64,000 nt of DNA from Styela clava (Eukaryota; Chordata; Ascidiacea; Stolidobranchia; Styelidae). The notes under the pieces were generated by a model, which saw nothing but the letters and a program-made list of their open reading frames with translations, did not search any database and was not told the DNA's origin. The stretch covers positions 11,243,383-11,307,382 of the forward strand of contig NC_135252.1 in assembly GCF_964204865.1 (NCBI RefSeq), written 5' to 3'. Each line of letters starts with the position of its first letter. Positions within the stretch are counted from its first letter, which is position 1. This document shows positions 49,792 through 62,291 of this stretch, piece by piece. The position numbers and the translations under genes were made by a program.

Positions 49792-52075
49792 CTTTATACT
49801 ATAGTATTGACATAGCCTAAGGTTATTGAATGTAAAACCTACGATAAAGAGGCACTACTGGTTACATTTTGTGTTTTGCCTAAATGGGACATACCCATGC
49901 AAGGCTAATATCAGTGGTTTCAACCATTCAAACACTGTAGGAGTGGACACTTCTGATGGATTGCTTGAAAGTGGACAGACACCCTTTAGATCAGTGGTTT
50001 CCAGACCGCCAAACTAAGTGAATTAGTTCAATACTTTGGAGTGGGAGTGGTGACTCTTCTACGGCCCATGGGCCGGGGCCACGGCCCATCGAAACGGGCC
50101 TCGGCCCATCAGGCTATGGGCCGCGGCCCATCAAGTTGTGTAATGGGATGAAATAATGAAGACTAACAAATATGTAGTTCCTACCTAAATCGTACCCCCT
50201 CCCCGAACTTATAATAGAACTATAATGTGAAAAATCTGAACAAAGTTTTGTCCTAACCCTAACCTGGTACACATACTTCAGGTGTATCATTTTCTGTAGC
50301 TTAGTATTTTTCTTTATTTACCAGCACACAAAAACTGCGTTGAAGGAAGAGTATAATGAGTTTGTCTCATAAGAGGCCTATGAGTTTGAAAATCCTATGA
50401 TAACTCGAATAATTCATTGAAAGGAAATATAACTGTCCATTCATGCTGTTATATTTACAATGTGTTGAAATGAACTAATTCTATTAATTTCAAACCTGCA
50501 GCTACAGATGACAATCACTCAAGCATGAGTGATGTGTCATCTGCAAATACCTTATAAACATTTATATGACTTATGCAATATTCCCAGCCTATAATTTCCT
50601 GTTAATATTATTCAAAAATAGATAAATAGAACTATGAAGAAAGTAAACAGCATTAACTCATGCCTTTTGTTTAAATTTATTTCAGGTAAACATGCCTATC
50701 TATTCACATTTATTATACAATAATTTTATATAAAGAATTAATTAATTTATCTATTTTCAAATTTTTTATAATAAATAAATTGAGTAGATCTCTGTCTACC
50801 ATATCAGAAGATTTTTGTCAATCTACTAAAAAATAAGGAACGGTAAAATTTTTATTTATTTGCCTAATCTAATACAGTAATATATATTGTGTTCCAGGCA
50901 GTCCTGCAGTAACTAAGTCAGGGCAAGTTAGTGATAGCTTCTATATAACAAACGTAAACTTCAGAAATTGTTCTCAACTTCTTCCAAATTCAGGAATACA
51001 TTTTTTGGTAAAGCATTTAACTGTCTAAACTAGGTGTTTTATTTTAATAAAGTTATGCCACAGGCCCACAGCATAGGCTAATCAAGTTCATCAGCCAATA
51101 TTTCACTGTCCAAATAATTACAGAATTACAAAGTCTAATTATTCTAGTTAGCCTACTTGTTTAATATAATTTTCAATCAACATTTTCTGTACATTAAAAT
51201 CCAATTCCATAATTCAATATTCAGATACTGCAGATAGCCTGTTCTTGTTACGCTATTGCGCTAGTTCAAATTAATTCGGAAATTACAATACTATTCTGCT
51301 ATTGGTCTAGCAACAGTATCAACCTGAACTGTATAACATTATGGCCTGTTTTTCTTCACTTCTTAACACGTTAATCACGTGATCATTTCCCCCTCACCAC
51401 TTAGGCCTATGTTCTCTAAATTCAAAAAATATTTGAAAGATTCAGACCCCCCGAAATGGCCCTAGAACAGTAAATTTAAAAATTCGCATTTTCTTATATA
51501 CTGATTTGAGCCGATCCTAAAAACTGTTACACTTTCTAACAGCACACATACCTGCATTACTGCATACCTAGCTGTACCGGTACCCGTACTTTTTGACTGG
51601 GCTAATTTTTGTTATAAATTTTGAAATCAAAGAGCGGTGGCGCAAGAATACGTGCGCGATACCGTATTTGATATTCTTATTAAAACCAAAAAACTATATT
51701 CGAAGGTCACGATATAATAATCATATAATCAAGTTTTCGTTAGTTGACAATGCTACTCCTACTACTAACCGCTTTTACTGTTTTTTGTCTCAAAAAAAAA
51801 AATTTTAGGGTTTCGCATTGTGGATTCAAAACAGTTTTGTGAAAATAAATAAATTTTTGATCTTAAAAAAAAAAACAGTATTTAACTGTAACGTCAGCCC
51901 TATCTGCCCATCGTTCCGCAGTAGGTACGGGCAAGGGCCGGAGTGGGAGTGATCACTTTTTTGTGGCCCTGGGGCCGGGCCACTGAAATGGGGCCAGGCC
52001 ACGGAGAAATTGGGGCCAGGCCACGGAGAAATTGGGGCCAGGCCAGGCCATGGTGATATGCAGTAATATCTGAAT
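49792..52075. other. repeat-rich region without a gene
   Basis: This is AT-rich except for two related GC-rich clusters. One is at about 50038-50135 (repeated GGCCCAT/GGGCC words), the other at about 51937-52050 (three copies of GGGGCCAGGCCACGG-like units). Both clusters are introduced by GGAGTGGGAGTG. A MITE end similar to 58329 (CCTGGTACACATACTTCAGG) lies at about 50262-50283. Confidence 0.5.
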
Positions 52076-53800
52076 ATGGAGCCACACTCAAATTCTGTTA
52101 TGAAAAGTGGATTAGTCTTATTTTTTTTGTGTTCAACAGGTTAGTAATGATCTTGAAGGTACAGACAAACCCTCTTTGTGGAAAGAATACGCTTGAATCA
52201 CATTTAACCGAGAATTTATTGCCTGGAAATACAGGATATAAAATGGAGCCACAGACTTGAGTTCAGTAATATGGAGCCACACTCAAATTCGTTTCGAGAA
52301 GTGGATTAGTCTTATTTTTTGTGTGTTTAAGAGGTTAGTAATGATCTTGAAGGTACAGGCAAACCTTATTAATGAAAAGGAAACGCTTGAATCACATTCA
52401 ACTGAAAATTTATTGCCTGGAAATATAGGATAGAAAACGGAGCCACAGACTTGAGTTCAGTAATATGGAGCCACACTCAAATTCGTTTCGAGAAGTGGAT
52501 TAGTCTTATTTTTTGTATGTGTCAACAGGTTAGTAATGATCTTGAAGGTACAGGCAAACCTTATTAATGAAAAGGAAACGCTTGAATCACATTCAACTGA
52601 GAATTTATTGCCTGGAAATATAGGATAGAAAATGGAGCCACAGACTTGAGCAGTTCAGTAATATGGAGCCACACTCAAATTCGTTTTAAGAAGTGGATTA
52701 GACCTATTTTTTTGTGTGTTTAACAGGTTAGTAATGATCTTGAAGGTACAGGCAAACCTTATTAATAAAAAGGAAACGCTTGAATCACATTCAACTGAGA
52801 ATTTATAGCCTGGAAATATAGGATAGAAAATGGAGCCACAGACTTGAGTTCAGTAATATGGAGCCACACTCAAATTCGTTTCGAGAAGTGGATTAGTCTT
52901 ATTTTTTGTGTGTTTAACAGGTTAGTAATGATCTTGAAGGTACAGGCACACCTTATTAATGAAAAGGAAACGCTTGAATCACATTCAACTGAGAATTTAT
53001 TGCCTGGAAATATAGGATAGAAAATGGAGCCACAGACTTGAGCAGTTCAGTAATATGGAGCCACACTCAAATTCGTTTTAAGAAGTGGATTAGTCCTATT
53101 TTTTGTATGTGTCAACAGGTTAGTAATGATCTTGAAGGTACAGGCAAACCTTATTAGTGAAAAGAATACGCTTGGATCACATTTAACGGAGAATTTATTG
53201 CCTGGAAATACAGGATAGAAAATGGAGCCACAGACTTGAGCAGTTCATTAGTATGGAGCCACACTCAAATTCGTTTTGAGAAGTGGATTCGTCCTATTTT
53301 TTGTGTGTTTAACAGATTAGTAATGATCTTGAAGGTACAGGCAAACCTTATTAGCAAAAAGAATACGCTTGAATCACATTTAACGGAGAATTTATTGCCT
53401 GGAAATACAGGATAGAAAATGGAGCCACAGACTTGAGCAGTTCAGTAATATGGAGCCACACTCAAATTCTGTTATGAGGTGTGGATTAGTCTTATTTTTT
53501 GTGTGTTTAACAGATTAGTAATGATCTTAAAGGTACAGGCAAACCTCATTTGTGAAAAGAGTATGTTTGAATAGCATTTAACTGAGAATTTCTTGCCTGG
53601 AAGTACAGGATAGAAAATGGAGCCACACTCAATTTCTGTTATGAAAAGTGGATTAGTCCTATCTTTTGTGTGTCCAACAGGTTAGAAAAGATCTCGAAGG
53701 TGCAAGCAAACCTTAATAGTATAAAGAATCGAAATATATTTATATAATATATATTTAAGAGAAAAAATATTGCTTGGAAGTACTACATAAAAAACACGAG
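52076..53800. repeat. satellite array, about 195-bp units, nine copies
   Basis: Units start with TGGAGCCACACTCAAATT at about 52076, 52271, 52466, 52663, 52857, 53055, 53253, 53449 and 53617. Spacing is 194-198 bp except the last interval (about 168 bp). Each unit also carries AGTGGATTAGTC, TTAGTAATGATCTTGAAGG and TTATTGCCTGGAAATA. Units at the right edge are more diverged, and more decayed copies continue at 54179-54440. Confidence 0.93.
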
Positions 53801-53824
53801 ACATTAGCCATAGTGCTACTGTGT

Positions 53825-54165
53825 TTACCCGAAAAAAAGACCTAGCACGAATTTTAAAAATAATTTTAATATAAGCCTTCCCCATAAAATAAGACCAAGT
53901 CAATACCGCGAGATTTTTTTTATCCCCCTTACACGTTTTAAATGATTGATAATAATCTATGTTCTGCAGTTGTTTTGAATAAGAACGTGTTATTCATAAG
54001 TAAATGGTTATAAGTTTTCATAGTTTGTATATTTGAAAATCTCGTAATTTTTAATCTTGTTTTTTAATAAATAAAAATATAAGACATCCCCCGAAAATAA
54101 GCCCTAGTGTTATTTTTCGGAAGAAAATTGAAATAAGACCCAGTCCTATTTTGGGGGGAACATGG
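53825..54165. repeat. interspersed repeat with AATAAGACC motifs
   Basis: Repeated words CGAAAAAAAGACCTAGC, AAAATAAGACCAAGTC, CGAAAATAAGCCCTAG and AAATAAGACCCAGTCC occur within 340 bp. It interrupts the satellite array, with decayed satellite units on its right side. I recall similar AATAAGACC repeats in many animal genomes, but the family is not identified. Confidence 0.45.
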
Positions 54166-54178
54166 TATATCTGTATAT

Positions 54179-54440
54179 GGAGCCATACTTGATTTTGTAT
54201 TTTTTTTTTTTTCATGGCTTTCAACAGGCTGGTAAAGATCTTCAAGTTACAGGAAACCCTAATAGTATGAAATCATGTTTGACTGTCTGAAAAGTAAATA
54301 CTTTGAAAATTGTTGCCTGGAAGTGCAGTTTAAAAAGTGGATTCATACAGAGAGGTGATTCGGGGACGCAATGTCTGAATGTTGTTGGAAGTGGATTAGT
54401 CATAGTTTTATTGCATATAACAGGTTTGTAATGACGGTTA
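54179..54440. repeat. decayed satellite units
   Basis: TGGAGCCATACTTGATTTTG, TTTCAACAGGCTGGTAAAGA and GTTGCCTGGAAGTGCAG match the 195-bp unit at 52076-53800, with many changes. A further AGTGGATTAGTCATAG and ATAACAGGTTTGTAATGA follow. Confidence 0.7.
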
Positions 54441-56104
54441 AGTTACTTTAAAACAATAGTACCATAAGATTTGTTTCAAACTTATCGACACCTTGTGCCT
54501 TTTTGGGGAATTAATGTTTTTTGTTCAGTATATATATGCTGATATGAGTCATGATCGCAGAGAAACAGATACTACTCGATAACTGAGGAATGTATACAAG
54601 AATTAGGCTGTAAGAAGCTGGTATCATATCAATTTGATCATAGATTAAGAATAAGAAAGCTAATTTGTAGTTTACATTTACCAGGTTGGGAAAAATATTT
54701 CAAGCTTATCTTACTCAAACTATTTATAAGTAATACTCATATCAGACTGTATACATTTAAGCCTAATATTACAATGTATATTAATTATTCAGAGCATTCA
54801 TATTAGATAACATTAGCTTGCGCACTGGTCTTTTCATTTAAGACGGGTTTTGGGGAAAGCTTTGATTCACGCTTTTATATTCGTTCGTCATTCAAATGAT
54901 TAGAGTAGAGATTTCAGTATATATTTGTATTTGAGAATGTTCTGAAATGTTTTACGGTTGAGACAAAGCTAAAAATACTTAATTAATATTCCTTATATTT
55001 TTATATCCACCTGAAGCATGCATAACATATTTGTATTATATTCTTGTGATGATTACTACTACATACATAATTGGATCTGATTTCAGGGATAGTTTAAATT
55101 GATAATGAAACCAGGAATCAAGCGAAAAAGTTCTTCCGAGAAGACATAAAAATATATTCCGAACGAAATTCCATTACAAAGAATAAATACTAAAATAGAT
55201 GGTATAGTATAATGGTAAGATTTGGTATCATTTGCCTCGATCACATTATTGTAACAATAACTGTACAGATGAGACCTGAATACAACCTCCATGGTTGAAT
55301 TTTTTTGTTCCAGTCAAGATTGTGTCTAATAGTCAAGTCTGAATTTGCCACAAAAAAGTTATCACCCCTGTTGAAGGGCCGGCAACCAACTTGCCTAATG
55401 TTAAACAGGTTCATGGACGCCATCTTGTGCCATATTGGGAAAACGCGAAACAATGGAGTCTTATGGGAAATTTTTGTCGTGTTGTTGTATCGAATCCAAT
55501 GAGTCAGCTGTTATAAGGGCTAGAATAAAGCCGAAGGGTGGATTTTGAACTTTGAGCTATATGCTACCTAAATATATAACGCAATTCAAAATAAAAAACT
55601 ATCTAATGCGTTAAATTTGGCCACAAACACAACGTAGAACCATTTTTGGTCATCTTTTTGGAAACTTTTATAGTGATACGCCGATTTGACGGAGTATAAT
55701 GCCACCGCAACAATCCTACAACGTCATTTGGTCTTCTAGCGCAGCTCGGAGCTGAGCAGGCGGGCATTATGGAGCTTGACAGGCGAGAAAATGTTGACCC
55801 GAAAATAGAAACGGCCATTGAAGCGAATTTGAGTCCCAAGGTAATTTCGACGAATAACTACAACTGTCCATCTGTGACATCACAAAGAACGCCATTGTCA
55901 AATGGTCAATTATGACGATGTGCATTCATTGCATCGCATTCATTTTATTATTGTGAGGTAACCCTTAAATTTTGGTCTGAGATCAGTGATTGACTGATTA
56001 GTAGATTGTTTATAAGAAAACCACTGAAGAAACTTTATGGGTTCTGATGACATTCCTGATATACAAATTATCGTCTGTGTACTATTATCTGCCGCTTTCT
56101 TTTA
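54441..56104. other. intergenic, one weak coding candidate
   Basis: An ATG frame on the plus strand at 55771-55914 (47 aa, starting MELDRRENVDPKIETAIEA) sits in slightly more GC-rich DNA. It has a possible donor GTAATT after codon 24, but no downstream exon was found. Nothing else is supported. Confidence 0.3.
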
Positions 56105-56520
56105 TTGGACAAGTGAGTGGACCTATCGATTGTTTTGATATTATGTTGTTGTTCTTGTTGACATTTTTCTTCTTCGTCTCGATAAAATCGCTTTCCTCTT
56201 TGAATACTGGACCAATTTGAAATTATCAGTGGTTAAAAATTATTTTTTTTCCCCTGAAGGCTATTACTTTTATTTAATCCTAAATTTTTCCATGAATCCT
56301 ATGAGATCTAATATTTCTTCCAAAATTGCGCTGTATTACATTTTAATTATGGGAACACGGTTTTTAATCCGCCAAGCGTGACGGCTGACTGTGAAAATTC
56401 TTGCGACTCTGAACTCGGAAGTTGTTGAGGATACGGTACCGGTAACGTCAAAGGTAAGAACTGCTTCGCTCTGGGCCACGTGTTGATATATTTGAGCGTT
56501 GCTCTCTTGTTTATATATAT
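56105..56520. repeat. dispersed repeat family R430, long copy
   Basis: It opens TTGGACAAGTGAGTGG and TATTATGTTGTTGTTCTTGT, carries AAATCGCTTTCCTCTTTGAA, then GGCTATTACTTTTATTTA, and closes with TGAGCGTTGCTCTCTTGTT. It is closest to the copy at 10805-11240. Confidence 0.65.
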
Positions 56521-58320
56521 ATAGATGCCGGATCCTAAGGATAAACCAACCTTTGATGTTTTTTATTAAATTATTTATGATATTGGTGAATGAGAACTAA
56601 ATATCAATTAAAAGAAAAAATTGAATTTGTTTATACAATCGTGAATTGGTTGTATATTTTGCTATAAACTTTTTTTTCCCTTATTTGTTCAATTGTTATT
56701 TTTATATGGTATACAAGTATATATAAAAATTTGTGAGATTTTCTTTATTTTATTTCTTGTTTTTTGTAGTGTGACGACCCTTGTTTTGCCTGTTAAATGA
56801 CGTCATGTGATATCGTTTCCATATTTGGTATTCTAGCAGTTTAGACGCTGCGACCATTGATGACTTAACAATGGATAGAAAACTCATTGTCATCGCCACA
56901 GACGTAACACGCTTGAATGATCTTCTGTAAAATCATATTCCGGGAGGCGTAAACAATGCTTTTCTTATGGCGGAGCCGCCTGGAATTAAAGCCTGAAATC
57001 TCGTGAAATGGGGTATTATACCAGAAAAATTTAATGGTAAATATGTTTATACGGCCGTATTCATACACACTGTTGAAAAAGAAATTATATGCTTTATTCG
57101 GACAAATTTATAATTGGCCACAAGTGCGAACATGTGCGTGACATCGTATATTAAATCCAAAGTGGGATATGCGACCAGAGGGTGGTTTCTGAACAATTTG
57201 TGAGGATTGTGGAAATGTCTGAATTGCGTGTGATTGCATTTTGTTATATCAGCCGATTTTGTTATATTAGTGTGATCCGTAACGTTGGGATCTGAGCGCC
57301 TTCATGTCGTTATTTATTCTCGCTTAATTTCCCGCTGCAAACTCAACCCATTTCAGAATATTATTGTAAGCATCTTGTTCAATAAGTTGTTTTGTTCCGT
57401 ATTGTAACATATATAAAATGAAACGAAAAATATCTTTAGTTTCTTTAAGCTGGTGACATATTATTTTGTTAGCTTGTTTTAGTAATATGACCGTGGGTGG
57501 CACTCAGTTATTAATATAGGCTTTGTGAAAGAGAGAAAGATTAAAATTGCTTGCATGCACCAAATTAAATGATCTAAAACAACATTCAAAATTTAATGGC
57601 AGCACCATTCAAAATTCGCGCTTCTCCGCGAGCCCTACAAATTTTCTAATCGAGCGGCAGTTTGCACATCCCTGTTTTAAGGCATTCTGAAACTATCGTC
57701 GGGGCCACATGCAACTTTTACTCTGGTTATTATGGAATATAGGATAAATAATGTGGCCTAATGCATATTCAGTCAATATTTAATGTACTGAAATAAATCG
57801 TAGTTTTTTGATATTTTATCCGAGACCTAAGGATTTTTCTTGAAAATTAATAGGAGTGGCAGAGCGGAGTACCAATATAAATTTGGGTAGACTTTGGGAT
57901 TTTATCGTAGATCTTGGGATTTTTTTTTAAAAACGATATATTATGAATATATTCATAACTGGCTGTCAATACATTAGAAACTCTACCTACCAAATGAATT
58001 CGTTTTAGAAGCCCCATCTTAAGTAGAAAATTCTGTAAGTAAGGACGCAGTTTTCATATAAATGCCTTAATTCGTTCTAAGCCTACACAAAACTCCGACG
58101 TAACATAACATATAACATGTTAGAATTAAATTACCACATAATAAATAGAAAATGTACACATAGAAAGAATAGAGAAATAACCAATAAAAACTTCGAACGG
58201 TAGACCGTGGAGAGCGAGAGGATGGCGATCTGAGTTTTTTATTATTATTTCATTTTGCTCACTAAACCATTCGTTAATCCAAAAAAAAAACGCAAATAAT
58301 ATTACGCGATCATTTTCATA
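56521..58320. other. intergenic, no gene seen
   Basis: AT-rich; open frames here are short and without domains or splice partners. Confidence 0.4.
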
Positions 58321-58328
58321 ATCAAATG

Positions 58329-58564
58329 GGTACTCCCGAAGTATGTGTACCAAGATGGCGGACACCGGAACGTGGTATGTGTACCAGGTTAGGGTTGGGC
58401 CATAATTTCAGGTACAAATACTACGGGAGTCACTTGGCTAGTCCCGTAACGCATAATAGAACAAAAATGAGGGAAATTGTAATAAAATTGTGGCTGAACT
58501 CGAACCTGGTACACATACTACGTTCCGGTGTCCACAATCTTGGTGCATATACTTCTGGGGCGCC
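58329..58564. mobile_element. MITE with long inverted arms, 236 bp
   Basis: Arms of about 68 bp are inverted copies: GAAGTATGTGTACCAAGATG, then GCGGACACCGGAACGT and ATGTGTACCAGGTT on the left, the complement on the right. The flanks ATCAAATG and ATCAAATA match at 7 of 8, pointing to an 8-bp target duplication. The left arm contains CAAGATGGCGG, matching the core of the YY1 binding site. Confidence 0.85.
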
Positions 58565-59590
58565 ATCAAATAAGTGAATCCGATTCCTGAATTTCCATCC
58601 GTCAATGATGGTGAATTAAGACCGGAAATCGTGTTTTATTATTCGATTCAGTGCTGTTATAAATATTTCATGCCGGTAGTTATGGTTTTATTTTTGATTG
58701 TCATCAACGACGTCGGGAAAACGATAAAATTCGCAATAGATACTGAATAATATTTAAGAGCTATTCCACACGCTCTGAATTGCAGGGAATGAAAATTTTC
58801 CCGTAATGTACGGTCACTATCGAAATTGAGGATGAAAACGATAAATTGCGACACAATTTCCTTTTAGAATTATTGTCGATGCCGCACAAACTATCTCGAC
58901 TAAATTTTAAATGTACGATAATAATTTCGTATATTATTCGTAAATCTCCGACGTGTTATAACCAATTCAAGTCAGCGCTAATTGAAATCTTTCCATGTGG
59001 CTGTAATTTATTGCCTTGCGTACACGGCTGCCTTCGATTACGATAAAAATGAAGCATTTGTAAAATGTTTTTAATCGGAACATGGACCGCGGCGCTAGGA
59101 TATGTGCGCTTATAAACTCGAAAAAACGATATTCGAATGTCGCGATATTCAAATATTACATTCGAATTGGACATCCCTGATTCAAGCACTACATTAAATT
59201 AATCTCAAATTACACTACACGTGGTATTTAAGTTTTCGACCTTCCGTATGTTGACGATTTGAAAAGATCCGACTATTTTTACGAGTGGCGTAATTCGGCG
59301 AATGTTTCAGGACCCATTTCATGGAAATTTCCAAATTTTGATCTTCCCACCCCTTTGAAAATCTTGGCTGTGCCACCGAAAGTGTGTATTGTAACGTGTG
59401 TCTAATCGACCCTTTATTATGACATTTTGTGCCGGGATAATATGACAAATTTAGGTTAATCATGCTTAAGATAAGTATTTCGCAAGCTTTTGATACGGAA
59501 ATTGTTGGGATATCCAACCTCTGAAAAGCAATAGATTTTTACGATCACCGATTATTATCAAGATCCTCATTAGCTAAATCATTGAGCTGA

Positions 59591-59791
59591 ATGTCAAACT
59601 TTCTATTACTATCAAATATTCCACGTATCGTGCTTCAAAACATTAGATTTTTACAAAGTATGGTTGTCACTTCATCCATTAGTTTCCATGCATTCGCCGA
59701 CAAGAAATGCGTCGGAACAGAAGATCAGTCAAGCGTTAACTATCTGCAGCATAACAATGGTAAGACAATGGTCATTTTGATCCATTGTTAA
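59591..59791 (+). CDS. small ORF or possible exon, 66 aa, unsupported function
   Basis: ATG-to-stop frame. Inside it, a stretch from 59683 (after TCCATTAG) to a strong donor after AACAATG (GTAAGA) looks like an internal exon and encodes SFHAFADKKCVGTEDQSSVN. Neither reading can be tied to another exon. No family is recognised; it could be chance. Confidence 0.25.
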   Translation: MSNFLLLSNIPRIVLQNIRFLQSMVVTSSISFHAFADKKCVGTEDQSSVNYLQHNNGKTMVILIHC

Positions 59792-59799
59792 GGTATCAA

Positions 59800-60393
59800 T
59801 GCTGCGACACGGTCGATCGGTTCTCGGGGGCAGCGTGGTCTGTTGGTGTATGCTGTGTGTGACAGAGGGCAGTCGTCTGAGTGTTTCGGTTTGATTGGTG
59901 GGTTTTGAATGTCTGTGTGAATGCCGCTGGTCTTCAGGGATGTTTGTCTGTGTTGTGTGACTGTCGGATGTTTTGTGCTGGACAGTGGGCTGACGTAGGG
60001 ACCATGTTATTGTTTTTACCAGTACAGTGCCATTACAGTTCATTTACCGTAGTGTTGTATTTTCAGTTTTATCGTGGAATTAGCTTTCATCAGTATTGTT
60101 CAAATGTTGTGCACCTATAGAATTGTTCATAGTCTTTTTAAATGCCTGTCATAAGTTACTTTCGGCCTGTTTTGCAAATTGCAGTAGCTAGTTCATTGTA
60201 CCAGATTCTAGGAGTCATTTGGTTTTTTTATTCAGAGTTGTCTTGGATTTCAGGGTTGGTCAGTGTTTTTGTTGTGTATGTGGTCTTTCTTGCATTTTAC
60301 TGCCTGGTATCTGTTATTTTTATTTTATGCTTTTCGTTCCTTTGGGGAGTGTTTGGTTGTTTTGGATCGTTTACTGTTCGAGTTGTTAATAAA
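59800..60393. other. strand-asymmetric G/T-rich island ending in AATAAA
   Basis: The plus strand is markedly rich in G and T and poor in A and C, unlike its surroundings. It ends at AATAAA (60388-60393). Open frames here (59881-60120, 60142-60396 on plus, 59729-60043 on minus) appear to be products of the composition. It may be a 3' UTR, a long non-coding RNA or the A/C-rich strand of a retroelement remnant. Confidence 0.45.
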
Positions 60394-61305
60394 TGACATA
60401 AAATAGCATAAAGACTTGGACTATTGAGAGAAAACTTGACGTCAGATCATATTAGAGGATATTCTGAACCTGGATAATTATTTCATACATTGCCGGTACG
60501 CTACAGTAGCATATATAATTAAATTAAAACTGCAATATGTACATAAACTATGAAAAATTTTTTTTATGTCTGTATTGCTGATTACTAATGTTTATTTCAA
60601 TATCATTTTATTTTATAAATATCCAATAATAAAAATAAATGAATGAAAAGGGGCGACGGTGTTTTAAACTCGCGTGTTCGTTGGCTCGTCGCTACCAATG
60701 TGTTTTCCAACTTTCTAAGCTTTTTGGCAGTCGCGATTAAATAACTATTTTCCAACTATTATAATCAAACGTAAGAGCGCGTCAATTCTGCAATTGGACC
60801 ACAATAAAAGTTATCACTGCTCGACTAGGGTATGTTGATAATGTTAAAGACACGAAATGTACTTATTTAGATTGGGGAAACAGCTACGAGGGAAAACCTT
60901 CAGGGAAAACTTTTGGCATATGAATGCTGTTGACTGAAGAAAATGAATATTTTCACAACCATGCCTTGTTTATTTCGATGCTACGGCTACTCAAATAGAC
61001 GTTTAATGGGAAATCATAGCAGCACTCGTACACCGTTATCATTCGACGGATTGTCGGCATGTTTGTAAACGCCGACTCATTTTGGCAGTTCTGAGTGTGT
61101 TTAGCTATATGATCAAATACATGTATAACTTGAATATACTGTGCATTGAATCTCTCATTTTATCTGCGAAATACAACAGATTTAGTTGCAGTAATATAAA
61201 AGCCGAATAAACATGGCTAGTTGAATTATTAGTCAGTGTTTTTAAGTGCACCTGAATTGTATTTTAAAAAATTGATGATTTGAAAACGTTTGGACGCTTG
61301 CATTA

Positions 61306-61495
61306 TCTTTGCACCCACGTACATTTTCACTTATATACTTTTGCACCCGCCGATTTTAGCAACCCCATACAGATTGCCCCATGGACATTTGCACCCACGG
61401 ACGTTTTTATCCAGGGCATTCGCAACCGCGAACATGTGCACCCGCAACATTTGAACCCGTGGACATTAGTATCCACGTTCAACTGCGTTGTTCCA
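61306..61495. repeat. degenerate minisatellite with TGCACCC units
   Basis: Diverged copies of a roughly 18-20-bp unit, close to TTTGCACCCACGGACA, occur in a row: TTTGCACCCACGTACAT, TTTTGCACCCGCCGATTT, TTTGCACCCACGGACGT, ATGTGCACCCGCAACATT and TTGAACCCGTGGACATT. It is read through by a frame of 81 codons that shows no other coding sign. Confidence 0.65.
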
Positions 61496-61949
61496 TTTGT
61501 TTGTTTGTTTAGCTCTGGCGTCTGAACGACAGGACCGATCTGGATGAAATTTCCGACCCCAGTTATGTGCGTTTCACCAAAAGTCCGAATTGATGTTTCG
61601 TTTTCATGGCATTATCGTAAATGACAACGTAGTGTTTTCACAATTTGTCGCCCTTATCTCGTAAACTACCTCGAAAATCAAATTTTGAGATCGCTACCCC
61701 CGCAGGAGTAAATCAAGCCATTTTTCATCTCCTCAATTTATGAACTGGGGAATCCTTAGGAATGATTAATTATGAGTCGCAGTATTCCGCTCACGATTCA
61801 CGAAAAGGATACGACGAGACGCACAGCGTACAAATGAACTGGCGGTTTCGGATTCCCGGTAGAGTGCAATTTCGCGTCGATGGTAACGGTTTATAGGAAT
61901 GCCGACCGCCTAATGAATCAGCGGAGATCCTGGGCGCCTTCCGGCTTGT

Positions 61950-61980
61950 ATTATAAGATAAATGATTATTATCTTATAAT
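61950..61980. repeat. perfect 12-bp hairpin
   Basis: ATTATAAGATAA and its exact complement TTATCTTATAAT, separated by 7 nt. It lies at the end of a 400-bp block that is more GC-rich than its surroundings (61495-61945), perhaps the end of a mobile element. Confidence 0.5.
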
Positions 61981-62288
61981 TCAGTATACCAGAAAGAATT
62001 CGTTATTGGATATAGTCAATGTCACTTAGAGTATCAAAAATATGAAGATCAAATAAATATGTTTTTGTCTGGTCTACGAAAAAAATCAAATGTGTACCGT
62101 TGTCGCTTGTTATGTTTTAATGGCAGTTGCATAAAAGTAAAGCATAATCTTATCAAATTATTTACTTTAAACGCATGTTCTACATGTGGAAGCGAAAGAC
62201 AATACCAAGGTAAACATATTGCGAAACTTCTTTGAACGTTGCGTTGATGATTATTTTATTTTTAAAGCTCATTGTATGCCACAATTTT

Positions 62289-62291
<3 letters not shown>

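Noticed and set aside
55241-55502. Overlapping short frames on both strands
   Set aside because: No start context, domain or splice partner.
59729-60043. 104-codon minus-strand frame
   Set aside because: A product of the same composition skew (His, Thr, Pro, Gln rich); no domain recognised and no splice partners.
60142-60396. 84-codon hydrophobic ATG frame resembling a membrane protein
   Set aside because: The G/T-rich composition of the island automatically yields Val, Phe, Leu, Trp and Cys; no independent support.
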